DNA from: Clostridia bacterium
Lineage (GTDB): Bacteria; Bacillota; Clostridia; TANB77; CAG-508
NCBI GenBank assembly: GCA_017937285.1
Contig: JAGBDU010000004.1
Coordinates: forward strand, 1 to 45,334
DNA: 45,334 nucleotides
Direction: 5' to 3'
Made by a program: the position numbers and the translations under genes. The notes below the pieces were generated by a model. The model worked only from the letters and a program-made list of their open reading frames with translations, had not been told where the DNA came from and made no database searches. Position 1 is the first letter of the stretch. Every line of letters begins with the position of its first letter. Below are positions 19,440 to 25,788 of the stretch, piece after piece.

Positions 19440-20591
19440 ATGGAGGAAACAAGAAAATTTAAGAAATACATATATATTTCAAAAGAAGTAAAACCAATAA
19501 TTGAAGACTATTGTAGCCAAAATAATATAACTTTAGTAACTAGATTTATTAATGAATATAATTTAGAAAAATTTATGCAAACAGAGCTACGAAATTTGAA
19601 TTTTGTAGATTATTTAATTATAGATTTAAGAGCAATTGAGAATTTAACAGATGATGATGAAATTATATCTAAAATAACATTAATTAGAAAAATGTATAAG
19701 TTAAGAGTAATTATAATTGCAGAAGGATATAAACATGGAAATGTTTTACTAGGAAAAATATTTAATTTAGGAATTTACAATATTATAACTGCAACTGATG
19801 ATGTGAGCTTTAAAGAAGAGCTTGAAAAAGTTTTAAGTGATGAAGGAATGAGTTTTGGAAATTCGATAAAGTATAAATTAGATAATAATGTAATTTCAGT
19901 AAATCAAACAACGAAAATAATAAAAGAAAATTTTATAAAAGTAAAACAAACGGTAAGCATTGGAGTTGTTGGAACTGAAAGACATATTGGAGCAACTACT
20001 TTAGCAATTAATTTAACAAAATATTTAAGTGAATTAACAAATATTAAGGCCTGTTATATAGAAAATAATAATCATCAATCAGTAAGCTATATTGCAGAAA
20101 GTAGTGAGGCAATACGTTTTGAAGATATGAAAAAAGTGAATTTTAAAGGAATAGATTTATTTTCAAAACCTAAAAATATGTCAGATATATTATCTAATAA
20201 CTATAATTTTTATATTTACGATTATGGAGCATTAAATGAAATGATAGAAGAAGAAAAAATGTCATTTTTAACAAGGGATTTGAAGTTGGTAGTATCAGGT
20301 AATAAACTATGGGAGTTACCTAATTTAATAAATACTTTTCAGATTATAGGAACAGATATAAATACATATCTCGTATTTAACTTTGTAAAAGAAAGTGAGA
20401 AAGAGAATTTTAGAATTAGTTTAGGAGAATATTGGAAAGAAAGAACTACATTTTCGGAATATATAACAGAGCCTTTTGAAGTGAAGAATAAATATTTTTT
20501 TGAAAATATATTGAAACCATATTTGATAAATACAGATGTTACAGAGAAAAAGAAGAGGTTTAATTGGTTTGGGAAAAGAGGCAGAAGATGA
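19440..20591 (+). CDS. ParA/CpaE-like P-loop ATPase with degenerate Walker A
   Basis: 383 residues. An N-terminal receiver-like alpha/beta region (about 1-150) is followed by a ParA/MinD-type fold starting S-I-G-V-V-G-T-E-R-H-I-G-A-T-T (about 175). The Walker A lysines are absent (G-T-E-R-H-I-G-A-T-T instead of GKGGxGKTT), a variant seen in ICE-borne ParA-like proteins. I-Y-D-Y-G-A would be the Walker B position. May position the transfer apparatus rather than hydrolyse ATP normally. Ends in a basic tail; the stop overlaps the next start (ATGA). Confidence 0.72.
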   Translation: MEETRKFKKYIYISKEVKPIIEDYCSQNNITLVTRFINEYNLEKFMQTELRNLNFVDYLIIDLRAIENLTDDDEIISKITLIRKMYKLRVIIIAEGYKHGNVLLGKIFNLGIYNIITATDDVSFKEELEKVLSDEGMSFGNSIKYKLDNNVISVNQTTKIIKENFIKVKQTVSIGVVGTERHIGATTLAINLTKYLSELTNIKACYIENNNHQSVSYIAESSEAIRFEDMKKVNFKGIDLFSKPKNMSDILSNNYNFYIYDYGALNEMIEEEKMSFLTRDLKLVVSGNKLWELPNLINTFQIIGTDINTYLVFNFVKESEKENFRISLGEYWKERTTFSEYITEPFEVKNKYFFENILKPYLINTDVTEKKKRFNWFGKRGRR

Positions 20592-20830
20592 AGAAAAAAT
20601 CGCTTTTTGATATAGCAATGGAAGAGAAGAATAGAAAACAGTTGGAAGATGAGAATGTTGTTGTAACAAAGAAAAATAGTAAAATTTCAATTGCTGTTTC
20701 AATAATTGGTGGAGTAATTAAATTTTGTTTTTATGTTATTGTTTGTGTATTGTTAACAGTTGGAACAACAGTACTTACAAATAGCGAATTGAGAGAGCAG
20801 TTGATGAATATTGTAAATTTGAATTTATAA
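20588..20830 (+). CDS. Small membrane protein, last gene of the transfer operon
   Basis: 80 residues with a charged N-terminal helix (about 1-30), one or two membrane segments (about 33-68), and a short tail. ATG 20588 overlaps the preceding TGA, showing translational coupling to the ParA-like gene. No family recognised. Confidence 0.7.
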   Translation: MKKKSLFDIAMEEKNRKQLEDENVVVTKKNSKISIAVSIIGGVIKFCFYVIVCVLLTVGTTVLTNSELREQLMNIVNLNL

Positions 20831-21349
20831 AAAATATTAAATTTAATTAAATTTCTATTTTTATTTGGGACAAAAAAAGATAGGTGTAGTTGCAATACAC
20901 CTATTAATTAGAGTTTGATTCAGCGATGACCAAACTTTATATGTACTAAAATGTATGTGTATTGCAGTACACATACGAATAAATGAATCCTCAACCAGAG
21001 CTAGGATACATTTATATGTACCTAAATGATAGTATATAATTTTGTGTTTGTCAAATTTAATTGGAGAAAAATTTTTCGAAATTTATTCAAACAAGAAATG
21101 TAAATTTACAAAATTGCACACAAGAATTTAAATTTTGTGTGCAAAAAAGTTAATATAAAATTAGTATATTCTGAAAAAACAAAAATCATAAAAAATGATA
21201 AAAAAGCTTGTTGTAATTGTTTATATATGTTAAAATATATACGAATAGAGGCAACAAAAATGAATAAAAGAGGTATAATAAAAAAATAATAGACACATAA
21301 AAAGTAAGTGTTTGCATAAAATATTATTATATTTATTGTACGCCGAATA
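20831..21349. other. Gene-free, hairpin-rich stretch (candidate oriT or structured RNA)
   Basis: About 520 bp without a gene. It contains ATAGGTGTA (20880)/TACACCTAT (20896); AGTTTG (20912)/CAAACT (20931) with inner TCA-GCGA-TGA, a GNRA-type loop; GTATGTGTA (20953)/TACACATAC (20968); ATCCT/AGGAT near 20990-21007; a direct repeat TTATATGTAC at about 20937 and 21011; the palindrome TGTAAATTTACA (21099-21110); and TTGCACACAA (21114)/TTGTGTGCAA (21135). The dense perfect repeats at the end of the transfer operon would suit an origin of transfer or a structured RNA. No decisive nic motif recognised. Confidence 0.5.
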
Positions 21350-21378
21350 TTGACTTTGTGATTAAAAAATTGTATAAT
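21350..21378 (+). promoter_or_regulatory. Promoter of the ToxI antitoxin RNA and toxN
   Basis: TTGACT (21350-21355), 17-bp spacer, TATAAT (21373-21378): near-consensus sigma-A promoter. The predicted start at about 21385 is just before the antitoxin repeats. Confidence 0.85.
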
Positions 21379-21396
21379 AAATATAGATAAAATCGT

Positions 21397-21511
21397 GGTG
21401 TTTCACAGCCATATAAATGAGAAAGTTATAAATCGGGTGTTTCACAGCCATACAAGTGAGAAAGTTATAAATCGGGTGTTTCACGACCTTATAATTGAGA
21501 AAGTTAAAATC
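21397..21511 (+). ncRNA. toxI: ToxI-type antitoxin RNA: 2.9 tandem repeats of 39 nt
   Basis: Three head-to-tail units start at 21397, 21436 and 21475 (each GGTGTTTCAC...). Units 1 and 2 differ at only two positions; unit 3 is shorter and more diverged. A near-consensus promoter lies before them, a terminator hairpin after, and a ToxN/AbiQ-like gene follows. This is the standard order of type III toxin-antitoxin loci, where each repeat, cut out by the toxin, folds as a pseudoknot and binds the toxin. Known families use repeats of roughly 34-45 nt. The array also reads open as protein (39 is a multiple of 3), but no RBS supports that. Confidence 0.9.
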
Positions 21512-21552
21512 AAGAGAAGGTATCGTTTAGATATTCTTCTCTTAATTTTTTT
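21512..21552 (+). terminator. ToxI/toxN intergenic attenuating terminator
   Basis: AAGAGAAG (21512-21519)/CTTCTCTT (21536-21543) with inner TATC/GATA and a seven-T run. In type III systems such a terminator sets the excess of antitoxin RNA over toxin mRNA. Confidence 0.88.
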
Positions 21553-21568
21553 GACAAGGAGATTAACT

Positions 21569-22087
21569 ATGAAATTAAATTTATATTGTGTAAGTGATAA
21601 ATATATAAAATATTTAATGCAATTTGATAATAGAATTTATGATAATAAAGAAGATTTAAGAACATATAAAAGAAAATATGTAGGAATAGTATTGACTATA
21701 AATGGCTTTAATTACTATATTCCAATGTCATCTCCTAAAAAATCTGATTATATAGATTATGAAAAAAAGATAATTAGAAATGATACAAAAACTATAATTA
21801 GAATACATAATGGTGGTCGTTTATATGGTACATTAAGAATAAGCAATATGATTCCTGTACCAATTACAGAATTAGAACCATATATATTATCAGATGAAAA
21901 AGATTTAAAATATAAGCAAGTAATATTAGGTGAATTAAGATATATAAACAATAATAGTGATAAAATAGTGAAATATGCAAAAATAGTATACAATCAAAAG
22001 GTTAAAAATATAGATGTTGGATACATCAAAAATACTGTTGATTTCAAATTATTAGAGGAAAAATTAAATGAGTGGAATAATAAATAA
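21569..22087 (+). CDS. toxN: Type III toxin endoribonuclease, ToxN/AbiQ family
   Basis: 172 residues from ATG 21569 (SD AAGGAG at 21556). Starts M-K-L-N-L-Y-C-V-S-D-K-Y-I-K-Y-L, which matches the ToxN/AbiQ N-terminus, and carries Y-Y-I-P-M-S-S-P-K-K (residues 49-58), the T/S-S-P-K-K active-site segment of the family. I-I-R-I-H-N-G-G and a C-terminal L-L-E-E-K also fit. The enzyme cuts its own ToxI RNA and cellular RNAs; in characterised relatives it causes abortive infection of phage-infected cells or stabilises plasmids. Here it may defend the host or make loss of the ICE costly. Confidence 0.92.
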   Translation: MKLNLYCVSDKYIKYLMQFDNRIYDNKEDLRTYKRKYVGIVLTINGFNYYIPMSSPKKSDYIDYEKKIIRNDTKTIIRIHNGGRLYGTLRISNMIPVPITELEPYILSDEKDLKYKQVILGELRYINNNSDKIVKYAKIVYNQKVKNIDVGYIKNTVDFKLLEEKLNEWNNK

Positions 22088-22110
22088 AGTTTATAACATT
22101 ATACTGAAAT

Positions 22111-22165
22111 TTCAAAACTTCTTCAAAATCCATTCATTGACACATATAAAAAGACAATATAAAAT
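22111..22165 (+). promoter_or_regulatory. ICE-type promoter with 11-bp phased repeats (radC-like gene)
   Basis: TTCAAAAC 22111, TTCAAAAT 22122, TTCATTGA 22133, all 11 bp apart; -35 TTGACA 22137-22142; 17-bp spacer; -10 TAAAAT 22160-22165. Confidence 0.86.
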
Positions 22166-22190
22166 CTTAATATAAAAAATTGTGAACCAA

Positions 22191-22219
22191 AGTCAGCTTT
22201 AAATGTAGCTGGCTTTTTT
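22191..22219 (+). terminator. Leader terminator before the radC-like gene
   Basis: AGTCAGCT (22191-22198)/AGCTGGCT (22207-22214), G-U pairs allowed, followed by TTTTTT. Near-identical in sequence to the leader at 24742, including an upstream TTGTGA. Confidence 0.82.
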
Positions 22220-22238
22220 GCGTTAGGAGGATGTACAA

Positions 22239-22808
22239 ATGAGTTTAAAATTAGATATACAAAAGAAACCAAATACAACAGATTCAAGACAAATAAAAAG
22301 GCCAGAAGATATTTATAATTTAGAAGAAGTACAAGAAATAAAAGACGCAATTCAAGAACATTTTCTGTTTATTGGATTAGATAGAGGAAATCATATACGA
22401 AAAATTAGTTTGATGGGAATTGGAACAAGTGCTGGAATATATATTGATAGCAAACAATTAATAAGAAATGCAATAATAAATGCATTTGATAAAGTTGTTT
22501 TTGTACATAATCATCCGTCAAACAGTTTAGAACCAAGTTATGAAGATAAGCACTTAACAGATATTACAGGAAAACTTATGGAAGTTTTTAATATAGAACT
22601 TGTAGACCATTTAATTGTAACAGAAGATAATTTTGCTAGTATGAAACAATTAGGTGTAATAAATAGAAATTATAGTAATGAAAATTTGAAGTTTATGAAT
22701 AATGCTTTCTTGATAGAGGAAAATAATAATTTAAAACAAGAGCTTGAAACATTAAAAAATAATGGGATTGAAGAAGGTGAAGATGAAGATGAGGAAGAAG
22801 AATTTTAA
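22239..22808 (+). CDS. RadC/JAB-domain protein with acidic C-terminal tip
   Basis: 189 residues. A RadC-like MPN/JAMM domain carries the zinc motif V-H-N-H-P-S at residues 89-94 and Asp at about 103 (S-Y-E-D-K-H-L). The helix-hairpin part of chromosomal RadC is absent, as in many mobile-element RadC proteins. A coiled helix follows, then an extreme acidic tail ending in G-E-D-E-D-E-E-E-E-F, shared in style with four other proteins of this element. SD TTAGGAGGAT precedes ATG 22239. Molecular role unknown; RadC homologues on ICEs are often near replication or anti-defence genes. Confidence 0.85.
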   Translation: MSLKLDIQKKPNTTDSRQIKRPEDIYNLEEVQEIKDAIQEHFLFIGLDRGNHIRKISLMGIGTSAGIYIDSKQLIRNAIINAFDKVVFVHNHPSNSLEPSYEDKHLTDITGKLMEVFNIELVDHLIVTEDNFASMKQLGVINRNYSNENLKFMNNAFLIEENNNLKQELETLKNNGIEEGEDEDEEEEF

Positions 22809-22815
22809 ACAGTAG

Positions 22816-22844
22816 TTGAATTTACATAAAATTTATGCTATAAT
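22816..22844 (+). promoter_or_regulatory. Promoter of cassette A
   Basis: TTGAAT (22816-22821), 17 bp, TATAAT (22839-22844). Duplicated at 24139-24167. Confidence 0.75.
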
Positions 22845-22867
22845 GTTAAAAGCAATGTTTTTTTGAC

Positions 22868-22922
22868 GAAACCACAGGCTATAACTTGGAGGTTTCGACA
22901 CCTCCAAGAAATTCAAGGAGGT
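22868..22922 (+). promoter_or_regulatory. Four-segment leader that can hide or free the SD (copy A)
   Basis: GAAACC (22868) can pair with GGTTTC (22891). CTTGGAGG (22885) pairs with CCTCCAAG (22901). ACCTCC (22900) can alternatively pair with the SD GGAGGT (22917-22922). The segments are mutually exclusive, as in an RNA switch: strong 2:3 hairpin frees the SD, 1:2 pairing lets segment 3 mask it. A second copy is at 24191-24246. Confidence 0.65.
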
Positions 22923-22931
22923 AATCACATT

Positions 22932-23105
22932 ATGGCTCGCGAAAAGTTTGTAAGGAAGCATGTGACAGAAGAGGAATCTAAAGAGCTTTTCAAAAAAATC
23001 GAAGCTTCAAGACCTGCATCTCCGTGTTTAGCAGAAGAAGTAGCAAGAACTGCGTACGAAAAGATTGCGGAGAAGCTCGAGAAAAAATTAAACAAATCCG
23101 AATAA
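22932..23105 (+). CDS. Cassette A small protein
   Basis: 57 residues, highly charged and helical (M-A-R-E-K-F-V-R-K-H-V-T-E-E-E-S, E-K-L-E-K-K-L at the end). Perfect SD AAGGAGGT. Codons are less AT-biased than the ICE backbone (GCG, CTC, GTG, TCC). Self-contained unit with its own promoter, switch-like leader and terminator. No family recognised. Confidence 0.65.
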   Translation: MAREKFVRKHVTEEESKELFKKIEASRPASPCLAEEVARTAYEKIAEKLEKKLNKSE

Positions 23106-23110
23106 GCTCC

Positions 23111-23143
23111 CAAAAAGCATTTTGATTGTCAAAGTGCTTTTTG
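23111..23143 (+). terminator. Terminator of cassette A
   Basis: CAAAAAGCATTTTG (23111-23124)/CAAAGTGCTTTTTG (23130-23143). Similar in sequence to the terminator of cassette B. Confidence 0.8.
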
Positions 23144-23191
23144 TATGTTATGAAAGATTTTACAATATTGAAAAAGTAATGTAGAAGAAAA

Positions 23192-23220
23192 TTGATTTTA
23201 TGTTAATTATATGATATAAT
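23192..23220 (+). promoter_or_regulatory. Promoter of cassette B
   Basis: TTGATT (23192-23197), 17-bp spacer, TATAAT (23215-23220). The leader of about 80 nt contains ATAGTG/CACTAT near 23250-23273. Confidence 0.72.
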
Positions 23221-23304
23221 GTCAGGTGTGAGTATATCTTATGTTGAAATAGTGTGTTGGAGCTAGCACTATAAATCCTAAATGAATACAAAGGAGTGTT
23301 TTTT

Positions 23305-23550
23305 ATGCAAAAGAAGAAACGGTTGGATGAAAAGAAAATTATGAGTTTGACCAAAGAAGATCTAATTACATCAGAATCCACAATGTTTGAATTAAATTAT
23401 GTGGATTCTGATGTATGGAAGCAGTTTGAAGAGTATATGCACTTTTTATTTGGAGAAGATGTCGATTTCATTCATTCTAGCAGGACTGAAGAAGTTTATT
23501 TTACCATTGAAAGCGGTATCATGAATTGTATTGTAATGAATAAATATTAG
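23305..23550 (+). CDS. Cassette B small protein
   Basis: 81 residues from ATG 23305 (SD AAAGGAGTG). Basic N-terminus (M-Q-K-K-K-R-L-D-E-K-K), then an acidic domain with aromatic residues (W-K-Q-F-E-E-Y-M-H-F-L-F). It uses CGG as an ordinary sense codon (K-K-K-R-L), because skipping the C would destroy the frame, which contrasts with the transfer genes. Own promoter and terminator. No family recognised; size and charge would suit an anti-defence or regulatory protein, but nothing proves it. Confidence 0.65.
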   Translation: MQKKKRLDEKKIMSLTKEDLITSESTMFELNYVDSDVWKQFEEYMHFLFGEDVDFIHSSRTEEVYFTIESGIMNCIVMNKY

Positions 23551-23556
23551 GCTCCC

Positions 23557-23587
23557 CAAAAGCACTTTGAGTTTCAAAGTGCTTTTT
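23557..23587 (+). terminator. Terminator of cassette B
   Basis: CAAAAGCACTTTGA (23557-23570)/TCAAAGTGCTTTT (23574-23586), ending in T's. Confidence 0.82.
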
Positions 23588-23629
23588 GAATTCCATAAAA
23601 TAGCCTCAAACATTGAAAAAAGAAGAAAT

Positions 23630-23658
23630 TTGACATAAAGATAAAATGCTGGTAAAAT
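23630..23658 (+). promoter_or_regulatory. Promoter of cassette C
   Basis: TTGACA (23630-23635), 17-bp spacer, TAAAAT (23653-23658). Confidence 0.75.
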
Positions 23659-23665
23659 ATTAATT

Positions 23666-23756
23666 AATAAGAGGTTTCCCGAATTTCTTATTGTATCGCA
23701 ACCAACTTTTGTGTAATAAATTAAATCAAAATGAAGGTTGCGGGAATCTTCATTTT
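23666..23756 (+). promoter_or_regulatory. Structured leader with complementary hairpin loops
   Basis: Hairpin 1 is AATAAG (23666)/CTTATT (23687) with TTCCCG (23676-23681) in its loop. Hairpin 2 is AAAATGAAG (23728)/CTTCATTTT (23748) with CGGGAA (23741-23746) in its loop. The loops are perfectly complementary. In addition CGCAACC (23697) can pair with GGTTGCG (23736). Consistent with a kissing-loop or alternative-fold regulatory RNA ahead of the small gene. Confidence 0.62.
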
Positions 23757-23776
23757 GGCTAAAAATGGAGGTAATT

Positions 23777-23953
23777 ATGAAAACAAAAGATGAGATTCAG
23801 ACACATGAGATTGAGGTATATGGAAAGGGACGGAGTGTTTTGCCAATTCTTCAGAAGGCGAGTCGTGTTAATAAGTTTTACCAGAAGTATGGTTATCCCC
23901 CTTTTGAAGATAAACCTAAAAAGTCTGAAGAAAGTAAAAATGCATCGACTTAA
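23777..23953 (+). CDS. Cassette C small protein
   Basis: 58 residues from ATG 23777 (SD ATGGAGGT). Reads M-K-T-K-D-E-I-Q-T-H-E-I-E-V-Y-G-K-G-R-S-V-L-P, with a Lys/Glu/Ser tail. One CGG codon read as Arg (G-K-G-R-S). An overlapping ORF in the +1 frame is less plausible because its product is basic and lacks an RBS. Its terminator overlaps the stop codon. No family recognised. Confidence 0.62.
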   Translation: MKTKDEIQTHEIEVYGKGRSVLPILQKASRVNKFYQKYGYPPFEDKPKKSEESKNAST

Positions 23954-23969
23954 TTGTCGATGTATTTTT
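23943..23969 (+). terminator. Terminator of cassette C
   Basis: CATCGAC (23943-23949)/GTCGATG (23956-23962) then TATTTTTG; the hairpin includes the stop codon. Confidence 0.78.
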
Positions 23970-24005
23970 GTCAGAATATCAAATTTTTCTAGCAAAATTA
24001 AAAAT

Positions 24006-24132
24006 TTCAAAATTTCTTCAAAATCCCTTCATTGACACATACAAAGAGAAAAATAATAACTTAAAACAAGAGATTGAAATATTGAAAAATGCTAATGTTG
24101 AAGAATTAGAAGATGAGGAAGAAGAAATGTAA
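24006..24132 (+). pseudogene. Orphan ICE promoter fused to the 3' end of a second radC-like gene
   Basis: TTCAAAAT at 24006 and 24017, TTCATTGA at 24028 and TTGACA at 24032 repeat the ICE promoter. Where the -10 and gene should follow, the sequence jumps into K-N-N-N-L-K-Q-E-I-E-I-L-K and an acidic end E-L-E-D-E-E-E-E-M, stop 24130-24132. This matches the 3' end of the radC-like gene (about 22722-22808). The homology continues through the cassette leader, so a copy of the block was made and then lost its middle. Confidence 0.78.
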
Positions 24133-24138
24133 TAGTAG

Positions 24139-24167
24139 TTGAATTTACATAAAACTTGTGCTATAAT
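24139..24167 (+). promoter_or_regulatory. Promoter of cassette D
   Basis: TTGAAT (24139-24144), 17 bp, TATAAT (24162-24167). A diverged copy of the cassette A promoter. Confidence 0.75.
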
Positions 24168-24190
24168 ATTAAAAGCAATGTTTTTTATCC

Positions 24191-24246
24191 GAAACCAACA
24201 GGCTAAAACTTGGAGGTTTCGACACCTCCAAGAAATTTAAGGAGGT
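24191..24246 (+). promoter_or_regulatory. Four-segment leader that can hide or free the SD (copy D)
   Basis: Same elements and order as copy A: GAAACC 24191, CTTGGAGG 24209 overlapping GGTTTC 24215, ACCTCC 24224 within CCTCCAAG 24225, and SD GGAGGT 24241. Spacers differ while all pairing segments are preserved. Confidence 0.65.
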
Positions 24247-24254
24247 AATTACAA

Positions 24255-24569
24255 ATGGAAGAACAGAAATTGGGAAAGCCCTCAGAGATTCTGATGAAAA
24301 TGTTATCGGAACATGCAGAGACAGAAAATAATTCTATTGAAAAGATACAGTTGTCAGATAGCATTTTTGTAGAAATCCTCGATGAAAATCATGTACTTGT
24401 AACAAATAATGAGATAGAGGAAGAACAAGATGAAGGAACAATAGAAATTGTGTTTTGTGCGCCGAAGAAATTACCAAAAAGAGAAGTTTTTGAAGTTAAT
24501 ACTTTTGAAGAATTGGAATTAAGACGCATAAAGAATCGGATTATATTGAAATTCGTTTGGGGGCAGTAG
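24255..24569 (+). CDS. Cassette D small protein
   Basis: 104 residues from ATG 24255. Acidic, soluble, mixed alpha/beta: E-E-Q-K-L-G-K-P-S-E-I-L, then I-F-V-E-I-L-D-E-N-H-V-L-V and an acidic loop E-E-E-Q-D-E-G. Near the end an in-frame CGG (24539-24541 region, I-K-N-R-I-I-L-K) is read as Arg; skipping it would stop after three codons. Less AT-biased than the backbone. No family recognised. Confidence 0.65.
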   Translation: MEEQKLGKPSEILMKMLSEHAETENNSIEKIQLSDSIFVEILDENHVLVTNNEIEEEQDEGTIEIVFCAPKKLPKREVFEVNTFEELELRRIKNRIILKFVWGQ

Positions 24570-24586
24570 TTCTCGCAAAATCTAAA

Positions 24587-24627
24587 AACAAGAGCTGTTG
24601 TAATATAAACAACGGTTCTTGTTTTTT
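24587..24627 (+). terminator. Terminator of cassette D
   Basis: 15-bp stem, arms 24587-24601 and 24609-24623 with G-U pairs, followed by TTTT. Confidence 0.85.
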
Positions 24628-24661
24628 ATGACGACTATAATTAATTAAATCAATTATAAAT

Positions 24662-24716
24662 TTCAAAATCTCTTCAAAATCCCTTCATTGACACATACAA
24701 AAAAGCAATATAAAAT
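24662..24716 (+). promoter_or_regulatory. ICE-type promoter with 11-bp phased repeats (24.8-27.5 kb operon)
   Basis: TTCAAAAT 24662 and 24673, TTCATTGA 24684; -35 TTGACA 24688-24693; 17 bp; -10 TAAAAT 24711-24716. Confidence 0.88.
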
Positions 24717-24741
24717 CGTATTATAAAAAATTGTGAGCAAA

Positions 24742-24769
24742 AGTCGGCTTTAAGTAGCTGGCTTTTTTT
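24742..24769 (+). terminator. Leader terminator of the 24.8-27.5 kb operon
   Basis: AGTCGGCT (24742-24749)/AGCTGGCT (24756-24763), G-U pairs allowed, then T's to 24769. Nearly the same hairpin as at 22191. Confidence 0.82.
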
Positions 24770-24797
24770 CGTGCTCAAAAGAAGGGAGAAACAAAGA

Positions 24798-25766
24798 ATG
24801 TTAGAAGATTTTAAAACAAAACTAGAATATGGAAAAGCGATTTTAATTTGTGATAATGACATCAATTTAAATTCATATACAACAGAAATTAGACCTAAGC
24901 TAATGTTATTAAAATCAGAGCCAAACAAAATATATGGCTTAGACCGTTATGAATTTAATAGAGAATACAAAAGTGAAGTATTTAAAACTGCAGAAGAAAA
25001 CGGCTTAAAACCAATTGATATTACAGGAGTTATAAGAGAAAAAATAAGAAATATTGTAGAAATTGAATTACAAAAATATATTGATAAAAACATAAACAAT
25101 ATTGATTATATAACTGAATTTACTGTAAGAGAATATCCAAATTATACTACTAAATCATTTGAATTTTTAAGCGAATCTAATATGTATGGTAAAGATATTA
25201 GAAATGATGAAGAGGCAGTAAAAAAATACTATTTAGCATTAAAACAAATTGATAATGGAATAGTAGGATTGTATTCAGATAGATACAGCAGTACTTCATT
25301 TGAATATAACTTAGAAAAACAAGAATTTAATATTTCAGATGAAGAAATTTTAAAAAGAGTATATAGTGATAAACAATTAAAATTAATTTTAGCATATGAG
25401 CAATATACAAGAGGGTTAACACCACCAATTTACAACGAAATAGCGAAAATAAATCAATTTTTAGAAAATAAAAAATCAGTAACTTTTGAATTGCACAATG
25501 GAACTAAAATAAAGGCAGAATCTCATTTAAGCGACATACTACATATTAAAGATACTGGAGAAATTTTTATATCAGATAGATATACCAATAAAGTTATTGA
25601 AGGAGAGCCAATAGGCTACTGTAAATGTCTAGCCACAGAGCTTAAATGTTTAAAATATTCTAAAAACGAATTACAAATAAATTCAGAGGCATTAAAAAGT
25701 TTAAAAATAGAAGAAAAACAAGAAGAACAAATATTAGAAGATGAAGAAGACGAAGAAGAAATTTAA
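24798..25766 (+). CDS. ICE protein of unknown function with acidic C-terminal tip
   Basis: 322 residues from ATG 24798 (SD GAAGGGAGA). Soluble, alpha/beta, no membrane span and no motif I can assign. The N-terminus reads M-L-E-D-F-K-T-K-L-E-Y-G-K-A-I-L-I-C-D; the end is acidic, I-L-E-D-E-E-D-E-E-E-I. First gene of an operon with bS6-like and DUF2958-like genes, both with similar tips, so it probably works on nucleic acid with them; inference only. Confidence 0.7.
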   Translation: MLEDFKTKLEYGKAILICDNDINLNSYTTEIRPKLMLLKSEPNKIYGLDRYEFNREYKSEVFKTAEENGLKPIDITGVIREKIRNIVEIELQKYIDKNINNIDYITEFTVREYPNYTTKSFEFLSESNMYGKDIRNDEEAVKKYYLALKQIDNGIVGLYSDRYSSTSFEYNLEKQEFNISDEEILKRVYSDKQLKLILAYEQYTRGLTPPIYNEIAKINQFLENKKSVTFELHNGTKIKAESHLSDILHIKDTGEIFISDRYTNKVIEGEPIGYCKCLATELKCLKYSKNELQINSEALKSLKIEEKQEEQILEDEEDEEEI

Positions 25767-25788
25767 GAAGAAAAGGAGATTTAAAAAA

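Noticed and set aside
21397..21511. CRISPR array
   Set aside because: The 39-bp units are contiguous tandem copies with no unique spacers; promoter, terminator and ToxN gene identify a type III antitoxin.
21395..21568. Repeat region as an N-terminal extension of the toxin
   Set aside because: It is open only because the repeat length is a multiple of three; a terminator and a good SD lie between the repeats and ATG 21569.
22885..22908. tRNA T-arm, because of the GGAGG-TTTCGAC-like hairpin
   Set aside because: Stem and loop lengths do not fit, and no acceptor, D or anticodon arms surround it. No tRNA gene was found in the window.
23790..24035. Alternative +1-frame ORF over cassette C (as if CGG were skipped)
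   Set aside because: It lacks an RBS and gives a basic low-complexity product; the zero frame has SD, ATG and a terminator right after its stop.
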